Source: a virus. Taken from it: a DNA stretch of 26,014 nt. Positions within the stretch are counted from its first letter, which is position 1; every line of letters starts with the position of its first letter. The notes below the pieces were generated by a model that ran no database searches, had not been told where the DNA came from, and worked only from the letters and a program-made list of their open reading frames with translations. Shown in pieces: positions 1-7,712 of the stretch. Position numbers and translations under genes: made by a program. The stretch is from positions 1 through 26,014 of the IMG/VR virus record IMGVR_UViG_3300020477_000115. One strand, 5' to 3'.

Positions 1-78
1 GTAATAATTGTCGTGCCTGTTGGGATAAACGTGTTACTAATGTTAGCTACCATAAACACTAGAAAGGAGAAATATAAA

Positions 79-351
79 ATGCAATTAAGATATGTATTAA
101 GAATTAATTATGCAATGCGAAAACCAGATGATAGGGCATATCCATATGATATGACAGAAGAAGCATTGGAGGGTATTACACATTTTTCTGAACATGCAGG
201 AAAAGATATACCTATTTTAGATATGGATATACTTCATGTTGTTAGAACATTGATGAAGAAAGAACATAGTACTCTTTCATCAAAAAGTAAATCAGCATTA
301 TCAAAAGTTAAAGGACTTCTTGATGAGCTTGACTTATCACTAAAGACATGA
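79..351 (+). CDS. Small hypothetical protein (90 aa)
   Basis: Start chosen at ATG 79 because an AAGGAG ribosome binding site (64-69) lies just upstream; an in-frame GTG at 13 has no such site. The product is a soluble, mostly helical 90-residue protein with no signal peptide, membrane segment or cysteine cluster. The C-terminal third is rich in Lys, Ser and Leu and may form a helix. I do not recognise the family. It is the first gene of the plus-strand block and is separated from the primase by about 480 bases of geneless sequence, so it may belong to a different, early transcription unit rather than the replication cascade. Confidence 0.7.
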   Translation: MQLRYVLRINYAMRKPDDRAYPYDMTEEALEGITHFSEHAGKDIPILDMDILHVVRTLMKKEHSTLSSKSKSALSKVKGLLDELDLSLKT

Positions 352-832
352 TATAAGGTTTATATACTTGGTTGCCGATAATGAAAACTCTTAAAAATCC
401 TTATCTAAACAGCTAGCAAGAAACTTTATGGTTTCATCTGTGTTTAGAAAAGGTAGAGATTACAGGCTAACGGCTGTAAAAATATACCTGTCCCAATGAA
501 TTAACATTGTGGGTATAAAATATGCCAAGTATATAATGTTTAGTAGTAGGCATAAATATAACAGGTTTCTTAGTAACTGGTCATTGTTGAAATCAAGACG
601 TTAAAAAAGGAAGGCTTACTAAGTGCTACTAATAAGTGTTAGCATTGCTACGGAAGTTGAATAACTTTTGCATTGACTAAGACAACATGGCTTGGGTAGT
701 GCCAAGTAGGATTGTGTTTGATGTTCAATAGGTGGAAACAAGACAAAACAATGGATATATTACACCCCATTTGAGAACTATTACACAAAGTAATCAAGAG
801 TTCCTGTAAACTACCCATAACAAAGGAGTGGA
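352..832 (+). ncRNA. Geneless, highly foldable stretch; candidate structured RNA
   Basis: The longest stretch without a supportable gene in the window. Reading frames inside are short and lack ribosome binding sites. Complementary pairs I can see by eye: 404-411 with 441-448 (8 bp) enclosing 420-424/431-435; 461-465/474-478; 483-488/512-517 enclosing 494-498/505-509; 521-526/549-554; 569-576/616-623 (8 bp); 654-658/663-667; 691-695/702-706; 775-779/799-803 enclosing 780-784/790-794. Loop bases 693-699 can also pair with 811-817 (7 bp), a possible long-range pseudoknot. Strand is assumed from the flanking genes. AT-rich DNA yields chance stems, and I could not match it to GOLLD, ROOL or a group I intron core. 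Alternatively it is an early leader or promoter region. Confidence 0.4.
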
Positions 833-1615
833 ATGTTACAAAACTTTTTAAAAGAATTAAATTTAAAAACTAACGAAAGTGTTAGAATAGATTGTCCTAT
901 TTGTTTTAACAAGAATACGTTCTCTGCTATAAATAATGGTACACAAACTATTTATAACTGTTTTCATGCGGATTGTAATATTAAAGGTAGGACTAGAAGT
1001 GAACTATCTAAAAGATTATTTAATGAGGTAGAAAAACAAAAAGAACCAGAAATATTTTACTATAGAAATCATTGGGAAGAAAATTTAGAAAATAAAGATT
1101 ATAAAAAATATGTTAGACACTATAATCTAGAAGAATATCATGAAATTATACGATATGATAGACACTTACATAGAGCAGTATTTTTAGTTAAGAAAGATGA
1201 CAAATTAGTTGATGCTGTTGGAAGAGCTTTATATAAAAATAAAAATCCAAAGTGGTATAGATATGGAAATTCGGGCTACCCCTTTATAACTGGTAAAAGT
1301 GATACCGCAATAGTTGTAGAAGATGTGGTATCTGCACTAACTATATCTAGATACTGTACAGGAATAGCTTTACTCGGAACTAACCTTTTACAAACCCATA
1401 TAGATGTGCTAAAGAACTATAAAAAGGTTGGAATAGCACTTGATAAAGATGCAAGTAAAAAAGCTGTTAAAATATTAGATGATTTAGCTTTAAGTATGAA
1501 TGTTAAATTTTTACTTTTAGAAGATGACATAAAAGAAATGATAGATGAAGATGTGGAAAAACTTGTGAATAAAGTGGATAAAAAAGCGTGGGGATGGCAA
1601 AATGATACTTACTGA
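833..1615 (+). CDS. DNA primase, zinc-binding plus TOPRIM domains
   Basis: Synthesises RNA primers for lagging-strand replication. An N-terminal zinc-binding domain is visible with C21-x2-C24 and C43-x4-C48. A TOPRIM-type core follows: acidic E163 in a VVED stretch, then DKD at 204-206, the pattern expected for the metal-binding glutamate and the DxD pair. The 260-aa length matches a stand-alone primase, i.e. the N-terminal half of T7 gp4 without the helicase half, which is encoded by the next gene. The start is supported by AAAGGAG at 822-828. The 3' end overlaps the helicase start by 14 bases, so translation of the two is probably coupled. It is the first gene of the replication cascade. 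Confidence 0.88.
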   Translation: MLQNFLKELNLKTNESVRIDCPICFNKNTFSAINNGTQTIYNCFHADCNIKGRTRSELSKRLFNEVEKQKEPEIFYYRNHWEENLENKDYKKYVRHYNLEEYHEIIRYDRHLHRAVFLVKKDDKLVDAVGRALYKNKNPKWYRYGNSGYPFITGKSDTAIVVEDVVSALTISRYCTGIALLGTNLLQTHIDVLKNYKKVGIALDKDASKKAVKILDDLALSMNVKFLLLEDDIKEMIDEDVEKLVNKVDKKAWGWQNDTY

Positions 1616-2828
1616 AATCCTATCAATTTGCTTAAACCACGAGCATTACCAAAAAGTTCGTAGATTTATTGATAAGGATATGTTTAATCGTGATTATGGT
1701 ATAGTATATACCCTAATTGAAAAAATACATGACAAATATCCAGAAAAGGTACTAAAACTGCGAGAATTAAAGGTCATGTATGCTGACCTATATCCCGCTG
1801 TACCAAAGGCTACAAGGCAAAATATAGTAGATAAGATAGATGAATTAGATGAAAATAGTTCCATATCGGAACTAAATTTTGATGCCATAAAAAACTTTTG
1901 GGCTAGACAACAAGCAAAAGAAATAGGAGAAAAAGCAGTTGACATTTATACAGGGGCTGACAAAGACGTAAGTGGTTTAAGACGATTAGTCGAAATGTTA
2001 GATGAACAAAACATGGTAGGTAGCGAAACTTACAATATTGTAGAAGAGGATATAGAAGAATTATTTACTTTAAATGGGTCGGAGGGTGAATTTAAACATA
2101 GACTACTGACAATCGCTGACAATGTCCCCGCACTAGATAGAGGACATTTTGTTATTCTTTTTGCCAGACCAGAGATAGGTAAGACGACATTTTCTAGTTT
2201 TAATGCTTCTGGTTATATTAAACAAGGGAAGAAAGTGACATACTGGGCTAATGAAGAGCCTGCTGTTAGAATTAAACTTAGAATAGTACAATCTTATTTT
2301 AATCAAACTAAAGAAGAAATTGCAGATAACATTGACAACTACAAAGAAGAATATCTAACAAATATAAAACCTTACTTAACAGTTTTTGATAGTGTAGGTA
2401 CACACATAGATGAAATAAATGAGTATGCACGAGTTTATAAACCCGATGTTATGTTTGTTGACCAATTAGATAAAGTTCACATTACTGGTCAATATAATAG
2501 AACCGATGAAAAATTAAAAGATGTTTATGTTCGAGCAAGAGAAATTGCAAAAAGACATGGTTGTTTATTGTGGGCGGTATCACAAGCAAGTTATGAAGCA
2601 GAGGGAAAATCAATTATAGATTATTCTATGTTAGATAATTCTAGAACAGGAAAAGCAGGTGAGGCAGATTTAATTATAGGTATAGGAAGAGGTGCTGATA
2701 ATCATGACTTGTCAGACCCTTATAGATGTATTACAATAAGTAAAAATAAATTAAATGGTTGGCATGGCTCTCGTCATGCAACTATAAGTATTAGGAGAGG
2801 AGTGTTTGAAAGTGATACTGACACTTGA
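1602..2828 (+). CDS. Replicative DNA helicase, DnaB-like
   Basis: Hexameric RecA-fold helicase expected to unwind DNA ahead of the polymerase together with the adjacent primase. Walker A is ARPEIGKT at residues 188-195, the DnaB form (ARPxxGKT) rather than the GxGxGKS form of T7 gp4. NEEP at 217-220 fits the catalytic glutamate region. Walker B is at 282-288, ending FVD. The SQ at 327-328 (motif H4) and a GKAGEAD stretch near 350-356 match DnaB sensor and arginine-finger regions. The first 150 residues are helical and divergent, in the position of the DnaB N-terminal domain. 408 aa is slightly shorter than bacterial DnaB. It overlaps primase upstream and exonuclease downstream. Confidence 0.88.
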   Translation: MILTEILSICLNHEHYQKVRRFIDKDMFNRDYGIVYTLIEKIHDKYPEKVLKLRELKVMYADLYPAVPKATRQNIVDKIDELDENSSISELNFDAIKNFWARQQAKEIGEKAVDIYTGADKDVSGLRRLVEMLDEQNMVGSETYNIVEEDIEELFTLNGSEGEFKHRLLTIADNVPALDRGHFVILFARPEIGKTTFSSFNASGYIKQGKKVTYWANEEPAVRIKLRIVQSYFNQTKEEIADNIDNYKEEYLTNIKPYLTVFDSVGTHIDEINEYARVYKPDVMFVDQLDKVHITGQYNRTDEKLKDVYVRAREIAKRHGCLLWAVSQASYEAEGKSIIDYSMLDNSRTGKAGEADLIIGIGRGADNHDLSDPYRCITISKNKLNGWHGSRHATISIRRGVFESDTDT

Positions 2829-3354
2829 TGTAGAAACAACTTTTGACGTTGATGAAGAAAATAAAATAACTTCAAGTCCATTTAATGATAACACATTAGT
2901 TTCTGTTGGATATAAAGTTAATGACAATCCTGTTGAGTATTTATGTTTTTATCATAGAGATGAACCACCAACACCAAATGCAAAAAAGATTTTACAAAAT
3001 GTTTTAGATAAAACAAGTATACTTATAGGACATAACATAAAATTTGATTATAGTTGGTTAATACAATGTGGATTTACTTATGACAAAAAATTACATGACA
3101 CTATGGTTATGGAATATATTATGGCACGAGGGGTTAAATGGGGATTTTCATTAGAGGATTGTTGTAAAAGAAAAGGTGTAGCACTTAAAAAAAGTGAACT
3201 AATTCAACCATTTATGACAAATAAAACTTCGTATGAAAGAATACCTTGGACGATTGTAGAAGAGTATGGTAAACAGGATGTTGAAAGTACTTATCAATTG
3301 GCTATGGCACAGTTGAGTAAATTAAAAATGAATTGGGGAGATTTATATGCCTAA
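2812..3354 (+). CDS. 3'-5' proofreading exonuclease, DnaQ/Pol I type, stand-alone
   Basis: Carries the DEDD-type exonuclease motifs of the Pol I proofreading domain. Counting from TTG 2806: Exo I LDVET with D8 and E10, Exo II GHNIKFD with D81, and Exo III YGKQD with Y154 and D158. It presumably proofreads for the polymerase encoded immediately downstream. I place the start at GTG 2812, where a GGAG (2799-2802) sits nine bases upstream; TTG at 2806 is an equally readable alternative two codons earlier. In most family-A polymerases this domain is fused to the polymerase; here it ends in a stop within the interdomain linker and overlaps the polymerase gene by eight bases in the +1 frame. Confidence 0.85.
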   Translation: MILTLDVETTFDVDEENKITSSPFNDNTLVSVGYKVNDNPVEYLCFYHRDEPPTPNAKKILQNVLDKTSILIGHNIKFDYSWLIQCGFTYDKKLHDTMVMEYIMARGVKWGFSLEDCCKRKGVALKKSELIQPFMTNKTSYERIPWTIVEEYGKQDVESTYQLAMAQLSKLKMNWGDLYA

Positions 3355-4900
3355 TGGAATAGTACCTACTATAAAACTTTCAATGGAACTAACAAAAGTT
3401 TTAGCTGACATTGAAATGAATGGTTTACATATTGATACTGACATATTAACAAGTATAAAAGTTAAATTTGAAAAAGAACTTGTTGACTTACAAAAATATT
3501 TAAATGACAAAGTAAAATATTTTATGGGTGATACGCCAATTAATTTAGATTCACCAGAAGATAGGTCGGTGCTTTTTTATTCAATGAAAGTAACTGACAA
3601 AAAAATGTGGGCGACAAGATTTAATATAGGATATGAATTAAGAGGTAATACAAAAAAACCTAAACGAAGAACTAATTTTGAAAGTGTAAGAGATTTTTAT
3701 ATAGAAATAAATTCAATGGCAAGACCAGTATTCAAAACACATGGAACTATTTGTCATAACTGCCAAGGAACTGGTAGATACACTTATATGAAAAAAGATG
3801 GTACACCAAGTAATGTAAAACGAAAATGTAAAACTTGTGATGAAAAAGGATTACTGTTTACAAATAAAGATGAGAGAGCAGGATTAAAATTAAAACCAAG
3901 AAATGTTATTGATTGTTCTGCTATGGGATTTAAAACTGACAAAGAAATATTAGAAAGTTATTTATCTACTGCTAGTGATGAGACACATGAATTTTTAGTT
4001 AAGTATGTACGCTATTCAGCTATACGAACTTATCTAAGAACTTTTGTAGATGGTATGCAAAAAGCTATAAGTAAAGATGGTATGGTACATCCACAATTTA
4101 TGCAATGTGTAACAAGCACAGGAAGATTATCATCTAGAAATCCTAACTTCCAAAATATGCCTAGAGGTAATACTTTTCCTGTTAGAGAATGTATTACTTC
4201 ACGATTTAAAGGTGGAAAGATACTAGAAGGCGATTACTCTCAACTAGAATTTAGAGTAGCGGGATTTTTAGCGAGTGACAAACAAGTACTTAAAGATGTT
4301 AAAGATGAGGTTGATGTTCATAGTTATACAGCTAGGATATTAGGTGTATCTAGACAAAAAGCTAAATCTGATACCTTTAAACCACTTTATGGAGGTATTT
4401 TAGGTACTCCAAAGCAAATGCAATATTATAGAGCATTTAAAAACAAGTATTCTGGTATTACAAGGTGGCATAGAGAACTACAGAATGAAGCACTTATGTC
4501 AAATAAGATAAAATTACCTAGTGGAAGACAATATTTCTTTCCAAATGTTGAACGATTACGTAGTGGAAGTGTAACAAATTCTACTGCTATAAAGAATTAT
4601 CCTGTACAGGGCTTTGCCACAGCAGATTTATTGCCTATTGCATTAATTAATTTAAAAAACTTGTTGACAAAAAGAAATTTAAAGACTATTATATGCAACA
4701 CAGTACATGATAGTATCGTTTTGGATGTGTATCCAGACGAAGAACAACAAGCTATCACAACTTTAAAGGAGGCTATGATGTCTTTATCCGATGAGTGTGA
4801 AAAAAGATATGGCTTTAAATATACGATGCCAGTAGGAATTGAGTTAAAACTCGGTGATGATTGGTTAAACATGAAGGAGGTTTATAAATCAAATGGTTGA
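3347..4900 (+). CDS. DNA polymerase, family A, polymerase part with DnaJ-like zinc-finger insert
   Basis: Replicative phage polymerase. Residues 1-35 match the start of the thumb-side domain after the proofreading domain. A DnaJ-type zinc module follows, CxxCxGTG at 136-143 and CxxC at 161-164. The catalytic core is intact: TGRLSSRNPNFQNMP at 258-272; motif A GDYSQLE at 295-301 with D296; motif B with R336, K340, F344 and Y348-G349 at the same spacing as E. coli Pol I; motif C VHDS at 453-456. The second motif C position is Ser instead of the usual Glu. The start is supported by GGGGAG seven bases upstream. From memory, a partial DnaJ domain in the polymerase is characteristic of HMO-2011-type phages. 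Confidence 0.92.
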   Translation: MPNGIVPTIKLSMELTKVLADIEMNGLHIDTDILTSIKVKFEKELVDLQKYLNDKVKYFMGDTPINLDSPEDRSVLFYSMKVTDKKMWATRFNIGYELRGNTKKPKRRTNFESVRDFYIEINSMARPVFKTHGTICHNCQGTGRYTYMKKDGTPSNVKRKCKTCDEKGLLFTNKDERAGLKLKPRNVIDCSAMGFKTDKEILESYLSTASDETHEFLVKYVRYSAIRTYLRTFVDGMQKAISKDGMVHPQFMQCVTSTGRLSSRNPNFQNMPRGNTFPVRECITSRFKGGKILEGDYSQLEFRVAGFLASDKQVLKDVKDEVDVHSYTARILGVSRQKAKSDTFKPLYGGILGTPKQMQYYRAFKNKYSGITRWHRELQNEALMSNKIKLPSGRQYFFPNVERLRSGSVTNSTAIKNYPVQGFATADLLPIALINLKNLLTKRNLKTIICNTVHDSIVLDVYPDEEQQAITTLKEAMMSLSDECEKRYGFKYTMPVGIELKLGDDWLNMKEVYKSNG

Positions 4901-5735
4901 AAATGGTACAGATACTAACGCTTTAGCAGTTCCAACTGACTTTAATACATTAAGTGATACGGAATTAATGAAGCTAACAGGACAAACAGACGGTGGTGGT
5001 GGACAAGGTTCAGTACTAGGTCGTTTGACAATTAATTATCAAACAGAAGATGAGAATGACAAACCGTTACCACGAGGTCATTTTGTTCTTCCTATTGATG
5101 GTGACAAAGTATATGCGAAAGAGGTTACTTTTAGACCTTTCATTCGTTTATACGCCTACAGTTATTGGGATAATAGTGAAGAGGAATTTACATCAAGTGT
5201 GCAAATGCCATCACTAGGAGACCAATTTGCTGATTCGAAAGGTAATTATAAGTGTGGAAAATTATCGAGAGAGGAAGTTGAAAAACTACCAGAGAATGAC
5301 CCACAAAGAATTATCCAAAGTGCGATAAAGTGTAATCAAGTTCTTTACGGCGTAGCAACGCTCACAGGTAAAAAATCTGACGAGCAAGAAGTAAATGTTA
5401 AGGAAGTTCCATGTGTATTATATGCTAAAGGTACAAATTATTTACCTTTTAGTAGTACACTATCTGGTTTAGCAAAACAGAAAAAACCAATGATAAGAAC
5501 TAATCTTATGTTATCTACGAAAAAACAAAAATCGGGTGGAAACACTTATTTTTCGATTAACATTAAGACAGGTTCTACAGTTGATTTATCTGATACAGAT
5601 AAGGAATTACTTAAAGAGTTTATGGTAGCTATAAAATCCGTAAACGAAAGTGTCATGGAGAAGCATCGTAGTGCTATTAAAAGTAAAACAAAAGATGGCG
5701 ACCACTCCCTAGCTATTGAGTTAGACCAAGAATAG
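4893..5735 (+). CDS. Putative single-stranded DNA-binding protein
   Basis: A 280-aa soluble protein with no motif I can name. Residues about 40-250 read as mixed beta-rich sequence. The N-terminus holds a Gly-rich patch (about residues 34-39), and the C-terminus is short and acidic (ending IELDQE). Acidic tails are known in SSB proteins and T7 gp2.5, where they recruit polymerase and helicase. Its place between polymerase and recombination nuclease fits that role, but the assignment rests on context and tail only. A strong AAGGAGG (4874-4880) precedes the ATG at a rather long 12-base spacing, and the start overlaps the polymerase stop by eight bases. Confidence 0.5.
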   Translation: MVENGTDTNALAVPTDFNTLSDTELMKLTGQTDGGGGQGSVLGRLTINYQTEDENDKPLPRGHFVLPIDGDKVYAKEVTFRPFIRLYAYSYWDNSEEEFTSSVQMPSLGDQFADSKGNYKCGKLSREEVEKLPENDPQRIIQSAIKCNQVLYGVATLTGKKSDEQEVNVKEVPCVLYAKGTNYLPFSSTLSGLAKQKKPMIRTNLMLSTKKQKSGGNTYFSINIKTGSTVDLSDTDKELLKEFMVAIKSVNESVMEKHRSAIKSKTKDGDHSLAIELDQE

Positions 5736-5738
5736 CAT

Positions 5739-6632
5739 ATGTTATCTACTCTAATAGAGAGTTTTCTCTATGATGCGGTTCGGGGGAAGGGAAAACTTTC
5801 CCCCGAAATCATATCTGAATTTAAAGAAGCTTGTGGTAAGGCTTTAGAAAAACAATTTAATGAAGAATCTAAGTGGAAAATGAGGATGTCGGGGTTAGGT
5901 AAACCCCTATGCCAACAACAGTTAGAAAAAAAAGGTAAAGAAAAAGAATTACAATATAATACAATAATTAAATTTTTAATGGGAGATTTACTTGAAGCGG
6001 TTGCTATAGCTGTTATGAAAGGGGCAGGAATACAAATTGACAAAATACAAGAGCCTGTAAAATTAAAGATAGGAGATACTGAATTAGGTGGCACTTATGA
6101 TGTTAAAATAGATGGTAAAGTTTGGGATATAAAATCTGCTAGTCCATCTAATTTTATGGGTAAATTTGGTGAATTTGGAAGTTATACGAAAATAAAAGGT
6201 GATGACCCTTTTGGGTATGTTATGCAAGGTCATTTATACGGAGAAGCTGACAATGTTCCTTTTGGTGGTTGGATAGCTATTAATAAAGTTACAGGGGAAT
6301 TTGCTGTATGTGAAGCACCTGTAAATCAAGAAGAAGATAGAAAAGAGATGCTACAAACAGCCACTGAAAATATTAAAGTTTTAGAATCTAACAAAAAGTT
6401 TGAAAAGTTATTTCATGAAGTTCAAGAAACTTATGTACCTAAATCGGGTAAACAAAAAGGAATTAGAATAGAAACAGGAAATACAACATTAGAAAGTATA
6501 TGTGGCTATTGTGATTTTAGAAAACATTGTTGGCCTAAAGCAGTATTACATGAAAAAGTAACATCAAAAGCTAAATCAAAGCCGATGGTGTGGTATAACA
6601 AATTAAAAAATACAGAGGTAAAAAATATATGA
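5739..6632 (+). CDS. PD-(D/E)XK nuclease with Cas4/AddB-type Fe-S cysteines
   Basis: RecB-family exonuclease of the type that processes DNA ends in phage recombination and host DNA degradation. Core motifs are visible: E86 in the GDLLEA helix, D121 in GGTYDVK, D130-I-K132 as the D-x-K catalytic pair, and a QGHLYG motif starting at Q163, all in the usual order. Four cysteines frame the nuclease domain: C58 upstream, and C255-x2-C258-x5-C264 near the C-terminus, the arrangement that binds a 4Fe-4S cluster in AddB, Dna2 and Cas4. No CRISPR genes are present, so a Cas4 role is not suggested. The ATG follows the upstream stop by three bases without a clear ribosome binding site, suggesting reinitiation. 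Confidence 0.82.
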   Translation: MLSTLIESFLYDAVRGKGKLSPEIISEFKEACGKALEKQFNEESKWKMRMSGLGKPLCQQQLEKKGKEKELQYNTIIKFLMGDLLEAVAIAVMKGAGIQIDKIQEPVKLKIGDTELGGTYDVKIDGKVWDIKSASPSNFMGKFGEFGSYTKIKGDDPFGYVMQGHLYGEADNVPFGGWIAINKVTGEFAVCEAPVNQEEDRKEMLQTATENIKVLESNKKFEKLFHEVQETYVPKSGKQKGIRIETGNTTLESICGYCDFRKHCWPKAVLHEKVTSKAKSKPMVWYNKLKNTEVKNI

Positions 6633-7027
6633 ACATACTTTGGTTATCTCATCCTTTTAGAAAAGATGATATTGTATCTAATAGAGATGCTGTTTGGGTC
6701 TATACTGACAATGAATTACGTGAAGGTGGAGGTGAAATGAAGGAATTTATGAGAGGAGTTGAGAATTGTCATGCTTTAATAACAAGGGAAACCATAGGTA
6801 AAAATGGTTATTTTAGAGAAGATAATATAGAAAGAAAAAAAAGAACTATACAAAATCATTTTAATGCTTTACAATTACGAATAAAACAAGGTAAATTAGC
6901 GATATTACCTTCTATAGAAATAAATGAGGCAATAATAGAAATGGATAAGCACGCACCTATTTTATCTGAAACTTTTAAAAAAGGTGTAGAAACTATTAAT
7001 AAATTTAAACTGACAACGCTTATATGA
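6629..7027 (+). CDS. Hypothetical protein (132 aa)
   Basis: Starts by ATGA overlap with the nuclease gene and ends by ATGA overlap with endonuclease I, so it is translated as part of the same cascade. The N-terminal half contains VWVYTDN followed by a Gly-rich REGGGE patch and ALITRE, a layout that weakly recalls phage proteins with a GDN...GxGG nucleotide-binding-like signature. The C-terminal half is helical and Lys-rich. No signal peptide or membrane segment. Function unknown; context suggests a role in DNA processing or nucleotide metabolism. Confidence 0.6.
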   Translation: MNILWLSHPFRKDDIVSNRDAVWVYTDNELREGGGEMKEFMRGVENCHALITRETIGKNGYFREDNIERKKRTIQNHFNALQLRIKQGKLAILPSIEINEAIIEMDKHAPILSETFKKGVETINKFKLTTLI

Positions 7028-7389
7028 AAAGAAAGGGATTTCGCTCTGAATTTGAGAGGGGAGTTGCCTTATTTTTAATTAAGAATAAAATAAAGTATGA
7101 ATATGAACTGCAATATCTTGAATATCAACCTAAAATAAAAAGATATACTCCCGATTTTTACTTACCTAAACAAAATATATTTATTGAAGCAAAAGGATTT
7201 TTTGATTTAGCAGATAGACAAAAGCATCTGTTAGTTAGAGAACAAAATCCAGATTTTGACATACGATTTTTATTTGTAAATGCAAAAAATAAACTTAACA
7301 AATCAAGTAAAACAACGTATGGTCAGTGGTGTGACAAAAATAAAATACTTTGGGCAGAAAAAAGGATACCACAAGAATGGCTGATTTAA
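7024..7389 (+). CDS. Endonuclease I, Holliday-junction resolvase (T7 gp3-like)
   Basis: Cleaves branched DNA to resolve recombination intermediates before packaging and helps break down host DNA. The 121-aa sequence matches the T7 endonuclease I pattern along its whole length: E11 in the first helix, D44 in YTPDFYLP, and E55-x-K57 in FIEAKG, corresponding to the catalytic Glu20, Asp55, Glu65 and Lys67 of T7. The family-typical TTYGQWCDK and RIPQEWL motifs are present near the C-terminus. It starts by ATGA overlap with the preceding gene and sits in a replication/recombination cluster, as expected. Confidence 0.93.
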   Translation: MKRKGFRSEFERGVALFLIKNKIKYEYELQYLEYQPKIKRYTPDFYLPKQNIFIEAKGFFDLADRQKHLLVREQNPDFDIRFLFVNAKNKLNKSSKTTYGQWCDKNKILWAEKRIPQEWLI

Positions 7390-7712
7390 CTAGGCTTATA
7401 GACGAAACAGAAAAGTTATCATTACTTCCCGATAGACTTTATTTAATCTTAAAACCTGTAAATGATGATAAAGGTGGATTTGATATGATGGCGTATGATA
7501 CAACAGACCCTAAAAAACCTCTTAGTCCTGCTTTTTATGTACTAAAAGGTATAATGGAGATGATGAATACGGATTTAGATAGACTTATATCATTAGGGCA
7601 AATGGCTGTTATGGATAGAATAGTGGATATACAAAATAATGGAGAAACCCCTACAACAGAAACAATAGATGATGAAAGTATAGAATTAGTAAATATAGGA
7701 AAAAAACATTGA
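7377..7712 (+). CDS. Small acidic hypothetical protein (111 aa)
   Basis: I start it at ATG 7377 (MADLTRL) because AAGGA lies about ten bases upstream; an in-frame TTG at 7350 would need a 40-base overlap with endonuclease I and has no better site. The protein is soluble, Asp/Glu/Met-rich, with an acidic C-terminal stretch (TIDDESIELV). No family recognised. It overlaps endonuclease I by 13 bases and the next gene by a TTGA junction, so it belongs to the same coupled operon. Confidence 0.65.
   Translation: MADLTRLIDETEKLSLLPDRLYLILKPVNDDKGGFDMMAYDTTDPKKPLSPAFYVLKGIMEMMNTDLDRLISLGQMAVMDRIVDIQNNGETPTTETIDDESIELVNIGKKH

Noticed and set aside
428-499. 23-codon ORF inside the geneless stretch
   Set aside because: No ribosome binding site, and the frame runs through several of the predicted stems; more likely part of the RNA or leader.
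529-537. TATAAT box at 532-537 as a promoter
   Set aside because: No acceptable -35 at 16-18 bases, and it lies inside the loop of a predicted hairpin; common by chance in AT-rich DNA.
733-761. TGGAAA-N17-TATATT as a promoter for the primase operon
   Set aside because: Position is attractive but the -35 matches only four of six bases; not strong enough to list as a feature.
352-832. Group I intron
   Set aside because: No recognisable P7 pairing (a GACTA-like strand with its complement), and flanking genes have their own starts and stops rather than a split exon.
4766-4780. AAAGGAGG followed by ATGATG inside the polymerase gene
   Set aside because: It is in frame and encodes the conserved C-terminal helix (KEAMM); an internal start would give only a short polymerase tail.
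5739-6632. Cas4 of a CRISPR system
   Set aside because: No cas1, cas2 or repeat array in the window; operon context fits a phage recombination exonuclease.
7377-7397. About 22 bases resembling the hsp20 leader at 10035-10013 on the other strand (both read as MADLTRL)
   Set aside because: Short, with mismatches and a gap; no third copy seen and no att or repeat context, so probably coincidence.
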